NCBI GenBank assembly: GCA_913774625.1
Contig: CAJYHL010000051.1
Span: 1-64,000, forward strand
Source: an uncultured Acidovorax sp.
Lineage (GTDB): Bacteria > Pseudomonadota > Gammaproteobacteria > Burkholderiales > Burkholderiaceae_C
Length of the DNA stretch: 64,000 nt
Direction: 5' to 3'
The translations under genes and the position numbers were made by a program. Below, piece by piece: positions 21,054 to 31,132 of this stretch (position 1 is the first letter of the stretch; each line of letters starts with the position of its first letter). Under the pieces are notes generated by a model. The model searched no databases. It had not been told where the DNA came from and saw nothing but the letters and a program-made list of their open reading frames with translations.

Positions 21054-21088
21054 GCTACGCAAAAGATAGCTGCAGGCCTCCAGCGCAC
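21054..21088 (+). repeat. Dispersed GCTAY...TAGC hairpin repeat
   Basis: GCTACGCAAAAGATAGCTGC followed by a further AGCGC block. This is the form of a short intergenic repeat I know to be frequent in Comamonadaceae. It overlaps the stop region of the deacetylase. The rest of 21053-21220 carries only the leader of the next gene. Confidence 0.45.
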
Positions 21089-21220
21089 GGGGCATCCCGG
21101 CCCCGGGTCGCGGCAGCGACAGGCGCCTGCGCTGCGCGCGCGCCGCCAGCGGCATGATCCTTGCCTCACCGCCGGGCGGGCCGGGCAGGTCATCACCACA
21201 CACACCACAGGAGTCGATGC

Positions 21221-23191
21221 ATGGCAAAGAAAACCTGGCTCTGGGCGATCACGCCCCTGGCCCTGGCGGCGGCCCTTTCCGGCTGCGGCGGCGGGGGCTC
21301 CGGCAGCACGCCGCTGATCGTGGACAGCAAGGCGCAGAGCTGCTCGGTGCTCTCCGGCACCGGCTCGGCCGTGGTGGTGGGCTCGGGCGCATCGGGCGAC
21401 CCGGCCGCGCCGGAGGCCGCCTCCGGCTACCGCCTGGGCAACAAGGCCAAGTACTCGAACAGCTACATGGTGGTCGCCAACACGCCGCTGGCCACCAAGG
21501 CCGGCTGCGACGTGCTCAAGGCCGGCGGCACCGCCGTGGACGCCGCGGTGGCCGTGCAGGCCGTGCTGGGCCTGGTGGAGCCGCAGTCGAGCACCATCGC
21601 CGGCAGCGCCTTCCTGATGTACTACGACGCGGCCAGCCGCAAGGTCGTCGCCTACGACGGCCGCGAGACGGCGCCCGCCGCCGCCACCGGCTACTACCTG
21701 GTGCGCCAGGACCAGTCCAGCGCCGCGTCCCCGGCCCCGGTGCCCAGCGCGCGCCGCAGCGGGCGCTCCATCGGCGTGCCCGGCGTGATGCGCATGCTGG
21801 ACATGGCCCACCGCGACTACGGCCGCCTGGCCTGGAGCGGCCTGTTCGACGAGGGCGTGCGCCTGGCGTCGGGCGGCTTCACCATCCCGGCCCGCCTGGG
21901 CAGCGCCATCAGCAGCAACGCGGCCAGCCTGCGGCTCGATGCCAACGCCATGGCGGTGTTCTTCAACCCCGACGGCACGCCGCGCGCCGCGGGCACGACC
22001 ATGACCAACGCGCCCTATGCGCAGTCGCTGCGCACGCTGGCCAGCCAGGGCGCGGGCGCGATGTACAGCGGCCCCATGGCCCAGGACATCGTGGCCAAGG
22101 CCGCGCAGTCGGTGGGCGACGATGCGGCCCGCACGCCCATCACCCCCAGCCTGATGACGCTCGACGACCTGCGCAACTACCAGGCCAAAAAGCGCGAGCC
22201 GGTGTGCACCACCTACCGCGGCGCGTACTACGTCTGCACCATGTCGCCGCCGTCCTCGGGCGGCATCGCCATCGCGCAGTCGCTGGGCATCCTGGAGAAC
22301 TTCGACCTGTCGCAGTACCCGCCGTCCAACCCGGCCAACGAAGGCGGCGTGCCCAGCGTGATGGGCGTGCACCTGGTGTCCGAGGCCGAGCGCCTGGCCT
22401 ACGCCGACCGCGACAAGTACGTGGCCGACACCGACTTCGTGCCCCTGCCCGGCAAGGGCGTGGCGACGATGCTCGACAAGGCCTACCTGAAGCAGCGCGC
22501 CGCGCTGATCCGCCCCGGCGGCAGCTCCCTGGGCGTGGCCCCGGCGGGCGACCTGGGCACGGTGCCCCTGGGCGTGGACAAGACGGTCGAGCACGGCACG
22601 ACGCATTTTTCCATCGTCGATGCCTACGGCAACGTGCTGTCCATGACCTCCACCGTGGAGTCGAGCATGGGCTCCTTCCACATGGTCGGCGGCTTCCTGC
22701 TGACCAACCAGCTGACCGACTTCTCCGCCCAGCCCGCCGACAGCTCCGGCACGCCGGTGGCCAACCGCGTGGCGCCGGGCAAGCGTCCGCGCAGCACCAT
22801 GGCGCCCACGCTGGTGTTCAAGGGCACGGCGCCGGGCGACTTCCTCATGGCCACCGGCTCGCCGGGCGGCGGCACCATCATCCAGTACGTGCTGAAGACG
22901 GTCGTCGGCGCCTTGGACTGGAAGCTGAACGCACAGCAGGCCACGTCGCTGGTGAACTTCGGCGCGGCCAACAGCGCCACCACCAACGTGGATGGGTCCA
23001 ACACCGCGCTGGACCTGACCGGCCTGGTCAGCGGGCTGCAGGCCAAGGGCCACACGGTGTCCACCGCCGCGCAGTCCAGCGGCGTGTCCACCATCATGCG
23101 GGTCCAGCGTACCGGCGGCGCCACGCTGGAACTGGAAGGCGGCGTGGACCCGCGCCGCGAAGGCATCGTGCTGGGCGACGGCGCGCTGTGA
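21221..23191 (+). CDS. ggt: Gamma-glutamyltransferase, lipoprotein form
   Basis: N-terminal nucleophile hydrolase of 656 aa that cleaves gamma-glutamyl compounds such as glutathione. It has a lipoprotein signal with lipobox LSGC (Cys at about 20), so it is probably membrane-anchored rather than free in the periplasm. The self-processing nucleophile is Thr460 in HGTTHFSIVD, and the conserved RPRSTMAPTLVF and TGSPGGGTII blocks follow. The large chain (about 20-459) and small chain (460-656) have normal proportions. The ATG is preceded by CACAGGAG. The downstream gap 23192-23347 has a GC hairpin and a tandem TTTCGGGGAGC duplication but no gene. Confidence 0.92.
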   Translation: MAKKTWLWAITPLALAAALSGCGGGGSGSTPLIVDSKAQSCSVLSGTGSAVVVGSGASGDPAAPEAASGYRLGNKAKYSNSYMVVANTPLATKAGCDVLKAGGTAVDAAVAVQAVLGLVEPQSSTIAGSAFLMYYDAASRKVVAYDGRETAPAAATGYYLVRQDQSSAASPAPVPSARRSGRSIGVPGVMRMLDMAHRDYGRLAWSGLFDEGVRLASGGFTIPARLGSAISSNAASLRLDANAMAVFFNPDGTPRAAGTTMTNAPYAQSLRTLASQGAGAMYSGPMAQDIVAKAAQSVGDDAARTPITPSLMTLDDLRNYQAKKREPVCTTYRGAYYVCTMSPPSSGGIAIAQSLGILENFDLSQYPPSNPANEGGVPSVMGVHLVSEAERLAYADRDKYVADTDFVPLPGKGVATMLDKAYLKQRAALIRPGGSSLGVAPAGDLGTVPLGVDKTVEHGTTHFSIVDAYGNVLSMTSTVESSMGSFHMVGGFLLTNQLTDFSAQPADSSGTPVANRVAPGKRPRSTMAPTLVFKGTAPGDFLMATGSPGGGTIIQYVLKTVVGALDWKLNAQQATSLVNFGAANSATTNVDGSNTALDLTGLVSGLQAKGHTVSTAAQSSGVSTIMRVQRTGGATLELEGGVDPRREGIVLGDGAL

Positions 23192-23347
23192 CCGGAGCGC
23201 CCCGGCCGCCCCGCTGCAATGCGGGCGGCGTGGCGCTGGGCTTGCGATCTTTCGGGGAGCCTTTCGGGGAGCGCTAGGCCGCCTGTGCGCTCGCACCGGG
23301 GCAAGCTAGCTGTGCGATTCCTTGGTTGATCGTCAGCCTCAGCGTTT

Positions 23348-25513
<2,166 letters not shown>

Positions 25514-25592
25514 GGCGCCGGGTTCGGGCGTCGAAGGGGTGGATGGGGAACTTGCGGGCACTTCTTCAGACGGTGGGGCGGGTGGGCGTTCT

Positions 25593-25656
25593 AAGTGCTT
25601 GATTTGCCGGGCAATCCACAGCTGTTCAGGTTTTCTGTGGATAACTTTGTTGACAT
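25593..25656 (+). repeat. 64-bp direct repeat, copy 1, with a DnaA box
   Basis: Starts AAGTGCTTGATTT and ends TTTTCTGTGGATAACTTTGTTGACAT. The second copy at 25917-25980 has exactly the same length; the two ends are conserved and the middle of about 20 bases differs. It holds a perfect TTATCCACA box (minus strand, 25636-25644) and a weaker TCCACAG match in the middle. It lies about 80 bases upstream of the priA start. Confidence 0.8.
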
Positions 25657-25823
25657 CTGCCGGCGACCGGCTTCCGGGCCGCATGGATGCTGGCTTTCGT
25701 CAGTTTGCCCGCGAAACGGGCAGCTATCAAAAACGTATATGAATCAACGATCTTTGCTGCAGTGCAGCGTGGTTCAGGGGGCGCTGTACCCCGCTGCCTG
25801 AAAACCCGCCGCTGCCCGGAATG

Positions 25824-25832
25824 TGTGCATAA
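25824..25832 (-). promoter_or_regulatory. DnaA box TTATGCACA
   Basis: Reads TTATGCACA on the minus strand, an exact match to the TTATNCACA consensus. Same orientation as the other three boxes of the region. Confidence 0.5.
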
Positions 25833-25916
25833 GTGGGGTTGTCAAGAGCCGGGACGGGTGCTTTTTTGTGGTAGCGGATCGCTGCGCTGCAGGATTGTGC
25901 GTGCAGTTCCGGCGCC

Positions 25917-25980
25917 AAGTGCTTGATTTTCCAAGGTTTGCCGAGAAATTCAGATTTTCTGTGGATAACTTTGTTGATAT
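25917..25980 (+). repeat. 64-bp direct repeat, copy 2, with a DnaA box
   Basis: Same ends as the copy at 25593: AAGTGCTTGATTTT at the left and TTTTCTGTGGATAACTTTGTTGATAT at the right, with a perfect TTATCCACA box at 25960-25968 (minus strand). The distance between copies is 324 bases. Confidence 0.8.
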
Positions 25981-26047
25981 ATCGGGCCCAACCGCTGCAG
26001 AGCCTTGAAAACACTGCGTTTCCTTAGGTTGCACGCAAAAACGGCAA

Positions 26048-26077
26048 AAGTGCTTCGCCTATAAAAATCAAGCACTT
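26048..26077. repeat. Inverted copy of the AAGTGCTTGATTTT motif
   Basis: AAGTGCTT at 26048-26055 and AAGCACTT at 26070-26077 form a perfect 8-bp stem. The right arm, AAAATCAAGCACTT, is the reverse complement of the left end of the two 64-bp repeats, giving a third, inverted occurrence of that motif. An A+T-rich TATAAAAATC lies in the loop. Confidence 0.6.
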
Positions 26078-26157
26078 AGCGCATCTTCCTGGAATGTTGA
26101 TCTGTCACAAATCCAGGGGGCGGCCCGATCCGCCCTGGAGCGCCGCCTGTCCATTTG

Positions 26158-26166
26158 TGTGCATAA
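26158..26166 (-). promoter_or_regulatory. DnaA box TTATGCACA
   Basis: Second TTATGCACA on the minus strand, just beyond the hemE terminator hairpin. With 25824 it shares the longer match TGTGTGCATAAGT. Confidence 0.5.
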
Positions 26167-26171
26167 GTCAA

Positions 26172-26189
26172 GCCCCCCGCGTGGGGGGC
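26172..26189 (-). terminator. hemE terminator hairpin
   Basis: Perfect 7-bp GCCCCCC/GGGGGGC stem with a 4-base loop, 20 bases after the hemE stop on the minus strand. The tail TTGACTT is only partly T-rich. The stretch 25514-26208 otherwise has no gene. Confidence 0.6.
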
Positions 26190-26208
26190 GGCGCGGCTCG
26201 GCTGCGGC

Positions 26209-27324
26209 TCAGCTGCGGCTGCGCTGTGCCCGGGAATGGCTGTGGACGGCTTCCACCAGGGCCGCCACATGCTCGGGCGGGGTGAACTGGCTGATGCCGT
26301 GGCCCAGGTTGAAGATGTGGGTGGGGCCGGTGGTGGCGCGGTCGGTGTGCGGGGCGCCGAAGCTGTCCAGCACCGCGCGCACCTGGGCCGCGATGGCCTC
26401 GGGCGGGGCGAACAGCACGTTGGGGTCGATGTTGCCCTGCAGCGCCTTGCCCGGGCCGCCCACGGCGCCGCCCACCAGGGCGCGGGCGCGGGCCAGGCTG
26501 GCCGTCCAGTCCAGGCCCAGCACTTCGCAGTCCAGACCATTCATGTCTTCCAGCCACAGGGCGCCGCCCTTGGTGAAGACGATGCGCGGCACATCGGCCC
26601 CTTCCGGCCCGGTGCGCTTGAGCTGCGCCAGCACCCGGGCGGTATAGGCCAGGCTGAACTGCTGGAAGGCGCCGTCGGCCAGCACGCCGCCCCAGCTGTC
26701 GAAGACCATCACCGCCTGCGCGCCCGCGTCGATCTGGGCGTTCAGGTAGGCGGCCACCGCATCGGCATTCACGGCCAGGATGCGGTGCATCAGGTCGGGG
26801 CGCGCATACATCAGCGTCTTGACCAGCCGGTAGTCGTCGCTGCCCTTGCCCTCGACCATGTAGCAGGCCAGCGTCCAGGGGCTGCCCGAAAAGCCGATCA
26901 GCGGCACCCGGCCCTGCAGCGCCCGGCGGATGGATGTGACGGCATCGAACACGTAGCGCAGCTTGTCCATGTCGGGCACGGCGAGGCGATCCACGGCCGC
27001 CTCGTCGCGCACCACCTGGGCGAAGCGCGGGCCTTCGCCTTCCGCGAATGACAGGCCCAGGCCCATGGCGTCGGGCACGGTCAGGATGTCGGAGAAGAGG
27101 ATCGCCGCGTCCAGCGGGAAGCGCTCCAGAGGCTGCAGCGTGACCTCGGTGGCGTAATCCACGTTCGTGGCCAGCCCCATGAAACTGCCGGCCCGGGCGC
27201 GCGTGGCCTTGTATTCAGGCAGGTAGCGGCCGGCCTGGCGCATCAGCCACAGGGGCGTGTAGTCGGTGGCCTGGCGCCGGCAGGCGCGCAGGAACGTGTC
27301 GTTCTGGAGCGGGGCGAAACTCAT
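26209..27324 (-). CDS. hemE: Uroporphyrinogen decarboxylase
   Basis: Haem biosynthesis enzyme that decarboxylates uroporphyrinogen III to coproporphyrinogen III. It is 371 aa, full length. Diagnostic parts are the N-terminal [13 protein letters not shown] (active-site Arg), [15 protein letters not shown] (essential Asp), [13 protein letters not shown], and FDSWGG with the C-terminal HIFNLGHGI. The ATG at 27324 gives [14 protein letters not shown], the usual N-terminus; an ATG at 27333 is possible. hemE followed by priA is a common order in Burkholderiales. Confidence 0.97.
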   Translation of the reverse strand: MSFAPLQNDTFLRACRRQATDYTPLWLMRQAGRYLPEYKATRARAGSFMGLATNVDYATEVTLQPLERFPLDAAILFSDILTVPDAMGLGLSFAEGEGPRFAQVVRDEAAVDRLAVPDMDKLRYVFDAVTSIRRALQGRVPLIGFSGSPWTLACYMVEGKGSDDYRLVKTLMYARPDLMHRILAVNADAVAAYLNAQIDAGAQAVMVFDSWGGVLADGAFQQFSLAYTARVLAQLKRTGPEGADVPRIVFTKGGALWLEDMNGLDCEVLGLDWTASLARARALVGGAVGGPGKALQGNIDPNVLFAPPEAIAAQVRAVLDSFGAPHTDRATTGPTHIFNLGHGISQFTPPEHVAALVEAVHSHSRAQRSRS

Positions 27325-27585
27325 GGCGGGCATTGTCGCAGGGCCTGTCCGCGCGGGGCCGGCAGCGGTCTTGCCTCGGATCAAGGAACCGGTCGATGCC
27401 GGCAGGGCCCGCGCCCTCCTTCCCTACTGCTGCCGCCGTCCATAGGCATATCCACATAACCGCGGATGATGTGGCTTGTGCCAGCATGCGCAGCCTGCCG
27501 CCTCTCTGAAGAAGGTGGACGGTTTCCTTTTTTCGCTTTGTCTTTCTCTTCCCCTGTTTCCTTTTCCCTGCCCGGAGTCCCCGCG

Positions 27586-28554
27586 ATGACCTCTCGCCGC
27601 CAGTTCCTCTCCCGTTCCGCTCTGCTGGCCTCCGCGCCGCTGGCCGCATCCGCGCCTGCCTGGGCGCAGGACAGCACCCTGCGCATCGTGGTGGGCTACC
27701 CGCCCGGCGGATCGAGCGACCGCGTGGCCCGCATCGTGGCCGACGGCCTGCAGCGCGTGCTGGGCCAGCCTGTCATCGTCGAGAACAAGGTGGGCGCCGG
27801 GGGCCGCATCTCGGCCCAGTACGTGAAGAACGCCCCCGCCAGCCAGCCCATGCTGCTGCTGGCCAACCCGGCGGTGATGGTCGTCTCGCCCCTGGTGGTG
27901 AGCGACGTGGGCTACCAGCCCGATCAGGACTTCGTGCCCCTGAGCGAGGTCAACAACTACGTCTTCGGCGTGGCCGTGGCCTCGGCCGTGCCCGTGCAGG
28001 AACTGCAGCACCTGCTGGCCTGGCTGCGCGCCAACCCCGCCCAGGCCAACATCGGCGTGCCGGCCACCGGCAGCCTGCCGCACTTCTTCGCCCTCATGCT
28101 GGGCAAGAAGGCCGGCGTCACCATCGAAGCCGTGGGCTACCGCGGCTCCGCCCCGCTCATCACCGACCTGATCGGCGGGCAGGTGCCCGTGGCGGTAGAC
28201 ACGCTGGACGCCCTGCAGCCCCAGTTCGAAGGCGGCAAGCTGCGCCTGCTGGCCGTCTCCAGCGAACAGCGCCTTCCCGAGCTGCCCAAGGTGCCCACGC
28301 TGCGCCAGGCCGGCGTGGACCTGGCCGCATCGGGCTGGAACACCGTGTTCGCGCCCCGCTCCATGCCCGCCGCGCAGGCCGAACGCTACGCCGAAGCCAT
28401 CCAGAAAGTGATGAAGGACCCGGACGTGGTCCGCCAGTTCAAGGCCAACCACCTCGACCCCGTGGTCAGCACCCCGGCCCAGACCCGCCAGGCCCTGGCC
28501 GCCTACCGCAAGCAGTGGGTGCCGGTCATCCGCGAATCGGGCTACCGCCCCTGA
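27586..28554 (+). CDS. Bug/TctC-family periplasmic substrate-binding protein
   Basis: Solute receptor of the tripartite tricarboxylate transporter (TTT) type, 322 aa. The N-terminus is a probable Tat signal (SRRQFLSRSA, cleavage after APAWA). Family motifs include VVGYPPGGSSDRVAR, PVIVENKVGAGG and GVPATGSLPHFFA. No TctA or TctB membrane gene is nearby, so it is one of the orphan Bug proteins abundant in this group. The sulfatase starts 18 bases later on the same strand, so the receptor may bind a sulfated compound or its product; this is inference. The 261-base divergent spacer from hemE holds no gene. Confidence 0.9.
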   Translation: MTSRRQFLSRSALLASAPLAASAPAWAQDSTLRIVVGYPPGGSSDRVARIVADGLQRVLGQPVIVENKVGAGGRISAQYVKNAPASQPMLLLANPAVMVVSPLVVSDVGYQPDQDFVPLSEVNNYVFGVAVASAVPVQELQHLLAWLRANPAQANIGVPATGSLPHFFALMLGKKAGVTIEAVGYRGSAPLITDLIGGQVPVAVDTLDALQPQFEGGKLRLLAVSSEQRLPELPKVPTLRQAGVDLAASGWNTVFAPRSMPAAQAERYAEAIQKVMKDPDVVRQFKANHLDPVVSTPAQTRQALAAYRKQWVPVIRESGYRP

Positions 28555-28571
28555 GCCCGGAGGCCGCCGCC

Positions 28572-29921
28572 ATGCCGCAACGCCAACCCCCACGCCCGAA
28601 CATCGTCTTCATCGTGGCCGACGACCTCGGCTATGCCGACCTGGGCTGCTACGGCGGGCGCGACGCCGCCTTCGGCCCCGTCTCGCCCGTGCTGGACGCG
28701 CTCGCCGCCGGCGGGCTCAAGCTCACCCAGGGCTATTCCAACTCGCCCGTCTGCTCGCCCACCCGCTTCGCGCTGATGACGGCGCGCTACCAGTACCGCT
28801 TGCGCGGCGCCGCCGAAGAGCCCATCCGCACCGCCACGCGCGGCAACGACCGCCTGGGCCTGCCGCCCTCGCACCCCACGCTGCCTTCGCTGCTGAAAGA
28901 CGCCGGCTACCGCACCGCCCTGATGGGCAAATGGCACTTGGGCTACCCGCCGCACTTCAGCCCCTTGAAGTCGGGCTACGAGGAATTCTTCGGCCCCATG
29001 TCCGGCGGGGTGGACTACTTCACCCACTGCGGCGCCAACGGCACGCACGACCTCTGGTTCGGCGAAGAGGAAAAGGCGCAGGAGGGCTACCTGACCGACC
29101 TCATCACCGAGCATTCGGTGGACTACATAGAGCGCATGGCCGAAGGGGCCAAGCAGGGCACGCCCTTCTTCCTGAGCGTCCACTACACCGCCCCCCACTG
29201 GCCCTGGGAAACCCGCGACGACGAAGCCCTGGCCCACGAACTGCGCGAGAGCAAGCAGGCCATCTACCACCTGGCCGGCGGCAACGTCGAAACCTACCGC
29301 CGCATGATCCACCACATGGATGAAGGCATAGGCCGCATCGTCGAGACCCTGCGCGCCCACGGCCTGGAGCGCGACACGCTCATCGTCTTCACCAGCGACA
29401 ACGGCGGCGAACGCTTCTCCGACAACTGGCCCCTGGTGGGCGGCAAGATGGACCTGACCGAAGGCGGCATCCGCGTACCCTGGATCGCCCACTGGCCCGC
29501 CGCCATCCCCCCCGGCGGCACCAGCGCCCAGCCCTGCCTGACCATGGACTGGTCCACCACGATGCTGGAACTGGGCGGCGCGCAGCCGCACGCCGACTAT
29601 CCATGGGACGGCCAGACCCTGGCGCCCCTGCTGGCAGACGCAACCTGGACCGCCGACCGTCCCCTGTTCTGGCGCATGAACCACCGCGGCCAGCGCGCCA
29701 TGCGGCACGGTGACTGGAAATACCTGCGGGTGGATGGGGTGGACTACCTGTTCAATTTGTCGCAGGACGAGCGCGAGCGGGCCAACCTGGCGCCGCTGCA
29801 GCCCGCAAGGCTGGCGGAGATGGTGCAGGCGTGGGAAGCGTGGAATGCGACCATGCCGGCGATTCCGGGGGATGCGACGGTGAGTCTTTGTTATACGGAC
29901 AAGGATATGCCGCAGAGGTGA
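28572..29921 (+). CDS. Sulfatase (alkaline-phosphatase superfamily)
   Basis: Formylglycine-dependent arylsulfatase-type enzyme, 449 aa. The metal site begins with VADDLGYADLG (Asp17, Asp18). The modification signature is CSPTR with Cys61 as the residue to be converted to formylglycine. Further conserved blocks are MGKWHLG and FTSDNGGE. There is no signal peptide, so it is probably cytoplasmic, and its sulfate ester would need to be imported first, consistent with the receptor gene 18 bases upstream. The natural substrate is unknown. Confidence 0.92.
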   Translation: MPQRQPPRPNIVFIVADDLGYADLGCYGGRDAAFGPVSPVLDALAAGGLKLTQGYSNSPVCSPTRFALMTARYQYRLRGAAEEPIRTATRGNDRLGLPPSHPTLPSLLKDAGYRTALMGKWHLGYPPHFSPLKSGYEEFFGPMSGGVDYFTHCGANGTHDLWFGEEEKAQEGYLTDLITEHSVDYIERMAEGAKQGTPFFLSVHYTAPHWPWETRDDEALAHELRESKQAIYHLAGGNVETYRRMIHHMDEGIGRIVETLRAHGLERDTLIVFTSDNGGERFSDNWPLVGGKMDLTEGGIRVPWIAHWPAAIPPGGTSAQPCLTMDWSTTMLELGGAQPHADYPWDGQTLAPLLADATWTADRPLFWRMNHRGQRAMRHGDWKYLRVDGVDYLFNLSQDERERANLAPLQPARLAEMVQAWEAWNATMPAIPGDATVSLCYTDKDMPQR

Positions 29922-29929
29922 GACGGGTG

Positions 29930-29961
29930 GGCGGGCTGTGCGTGAGCGGCCCGCCTTTCTT
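29930..29961 (+). terminator. Rho-independent terminator after the sulfatase
   Basis: Perfect 7-bp stem GGCGGGC/GCCCGCC followed by TTTCTT, placed 9 bases after the sulfatase stop. It ends the Bug-sulfatase transcript. Confidence 0.75.
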
Positions 29962-30021
29962 CTGTTGACAGCGCCCAGGAATTAGGGCGGCGATAGGGCC
30001 CAGGGCTTGCGTCTCAATGGG

Positions 30022-30954
30022 TTAGTCAGCCGCTCGTGTTCCCCGGCACTTCGGATAGGTCGAACAGCCCCAGAAGTTGCGGCCCGCATGGGCCCCCTGC
30101 CGCGCCGTGCGCAACTGCATCGCGGCCCCGCAGCGCGGACACTCGGGCTGTTGAACGGATGCTGATGCTGCCGCCGCTGCCGGATGCGGGGCCACTGTTC
30201 CGGCCGGGTCGTGCGGGGTTCCCGCCGCGCTGGTGAATTCTCGGGTTGTTGTTCCCGGGGTGGCATGGCCTTGGGCCTGCCTCGCGCGCCGCATCATCGC
30301 GAAGAGCTGGGGGCCATCGACCAACTGGATATTGCGTCCCTGCGCGAACGCCTGGGCATCATGGGTGAATCGCCCCGATGTAACGACGAAACCACCCGCC
30401 GCACCCTTGGCCGCCATGACGCCATACAGCTCACGTACGGTGGTCACGCCCACCTTGTAGGCCTTCCACTGCTTGCACTGCACGAAGAACTTCTTGCCAC
30501 CTTTGAGCAGCACCAGATCCACGCCGCCATCTGCGCCGTTGCCGCCCAGCTCGGTCACGCGGTACCCCTGCTGCCGATACGCCTCACCCACCAGCAACTC
30601 GAATTCTCGCCAACTGATGCCCTCCAGGGCATCGGCATTGGGCGCGTGAGCAACGTCTGCCAGCAGCGATTGCCGGTGTTTTCTCCGCCAGGCGGACATG
30701 GCTGCTGCGGCGAGGCAGAGCAAAGGAACCAGGTATTGGCCGACCGAAGCCAAGCCGTGGATCACAGCCTTTTGCATCATGGCGCCCGCGATTGCACTGC
30801 CTTGGCCCTGAAAGTCTGCCGCCTGAAGGGGTGTGGCCAAGCGATGTAAGACCGCATAGCTCAACGCAGCGAGCAACAGGCAGACCCACCAGGGGAGCAT
30901 GGCGAGTAGATCCAGGATGTCGTCCAGTGGACGGGATTTCTTGCGTCTTGCCAT
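30022..30954 (-). CDS. Membrane-anchored Mrr-like restriction endonuclease
   Basis: A 310-aa protein in three parts. Two membrane helices lie at about 22-40 and 68-88. A restriction-endonuclease-fold domain follows at about 110-225 with the Mrr pattern: ADGGVDLVLL (Asp146) and FVQCKQW (Gln159, Lys161). The C-terminal zinc ribbon is of topoisomerase type (CPRC ... CSTYPKC). It probably cuts DNA, tethered to the inner membrane; whether it is modification-dependent is unknown. It sits downstream of the large ATPase gene on the same strand, 178 bases apart, but its composition is closer to the core genes, so it may predate the island. The gap 30955-31132 contains no gene that I can support. Confidence 0.8.
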   Translation of the reverse strand: MARRKKSRPLDDILDLLAMLPWWVCLLLAALSYAVLHRLATPLQAADFQGQGSAIAGAMMQKAVIHGLASVGQYLVPLLCLAAAAMSAWRRKHRQSLLADVAHAPNADALEGISWREFELLVGEAYRQQGYRVTELGGNGADGGVDLVLLKGGKKFFVQCKQWKAYKVGVTTVRELYGVMAAKGAAGGFVVTSGRFTHDAQAFAQGRNIQLVDGPQLFAMMRRARQAQGHATPGTTTREFTSAAGTPHDPAGTVAPHPAAAAASASVQQPECPRCGAAMQLRTARQGAHAGRNFWGCSTYPKCRGTRAAD

Positions 30955-31132
30955 GGCTTCCTGAATCGCCCCGGCTTTCGTGGAGGCCAGTTGGTGTGAG
31001 TCAGACCGACATGGCCTGACCTGCGATTTGCCGATGGTAGTTCACCAGCCGCCATCAGGCCGCCATGCCAAAAGTGCCCAATTTCGCTTTCTGCTCCCAG
31101 CAATCGCCACGTAGAGGCACCATTTCAAGGGC

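Noticed and set aside
23249..23275. Tandem TTTCGGGGAGC duplication after the gamma-glutamyltransferase gene
   Set aside because: Only two units of 11 bases; too little to support a functional element.
20108..23296. 1,062-codon minus-strand frame across the deacetylase and gamma-glutamyltransferase genes
   Set aside because: Shadow of two strongly supported plus-strand genes; the translation is His/Ala/Gly-rich and without motifs.
27447..27457. DnaA box near the Bug promoter (ATATCCACA)
   Set aside because: One mismatch, a single site and no repeat context; likely chance.
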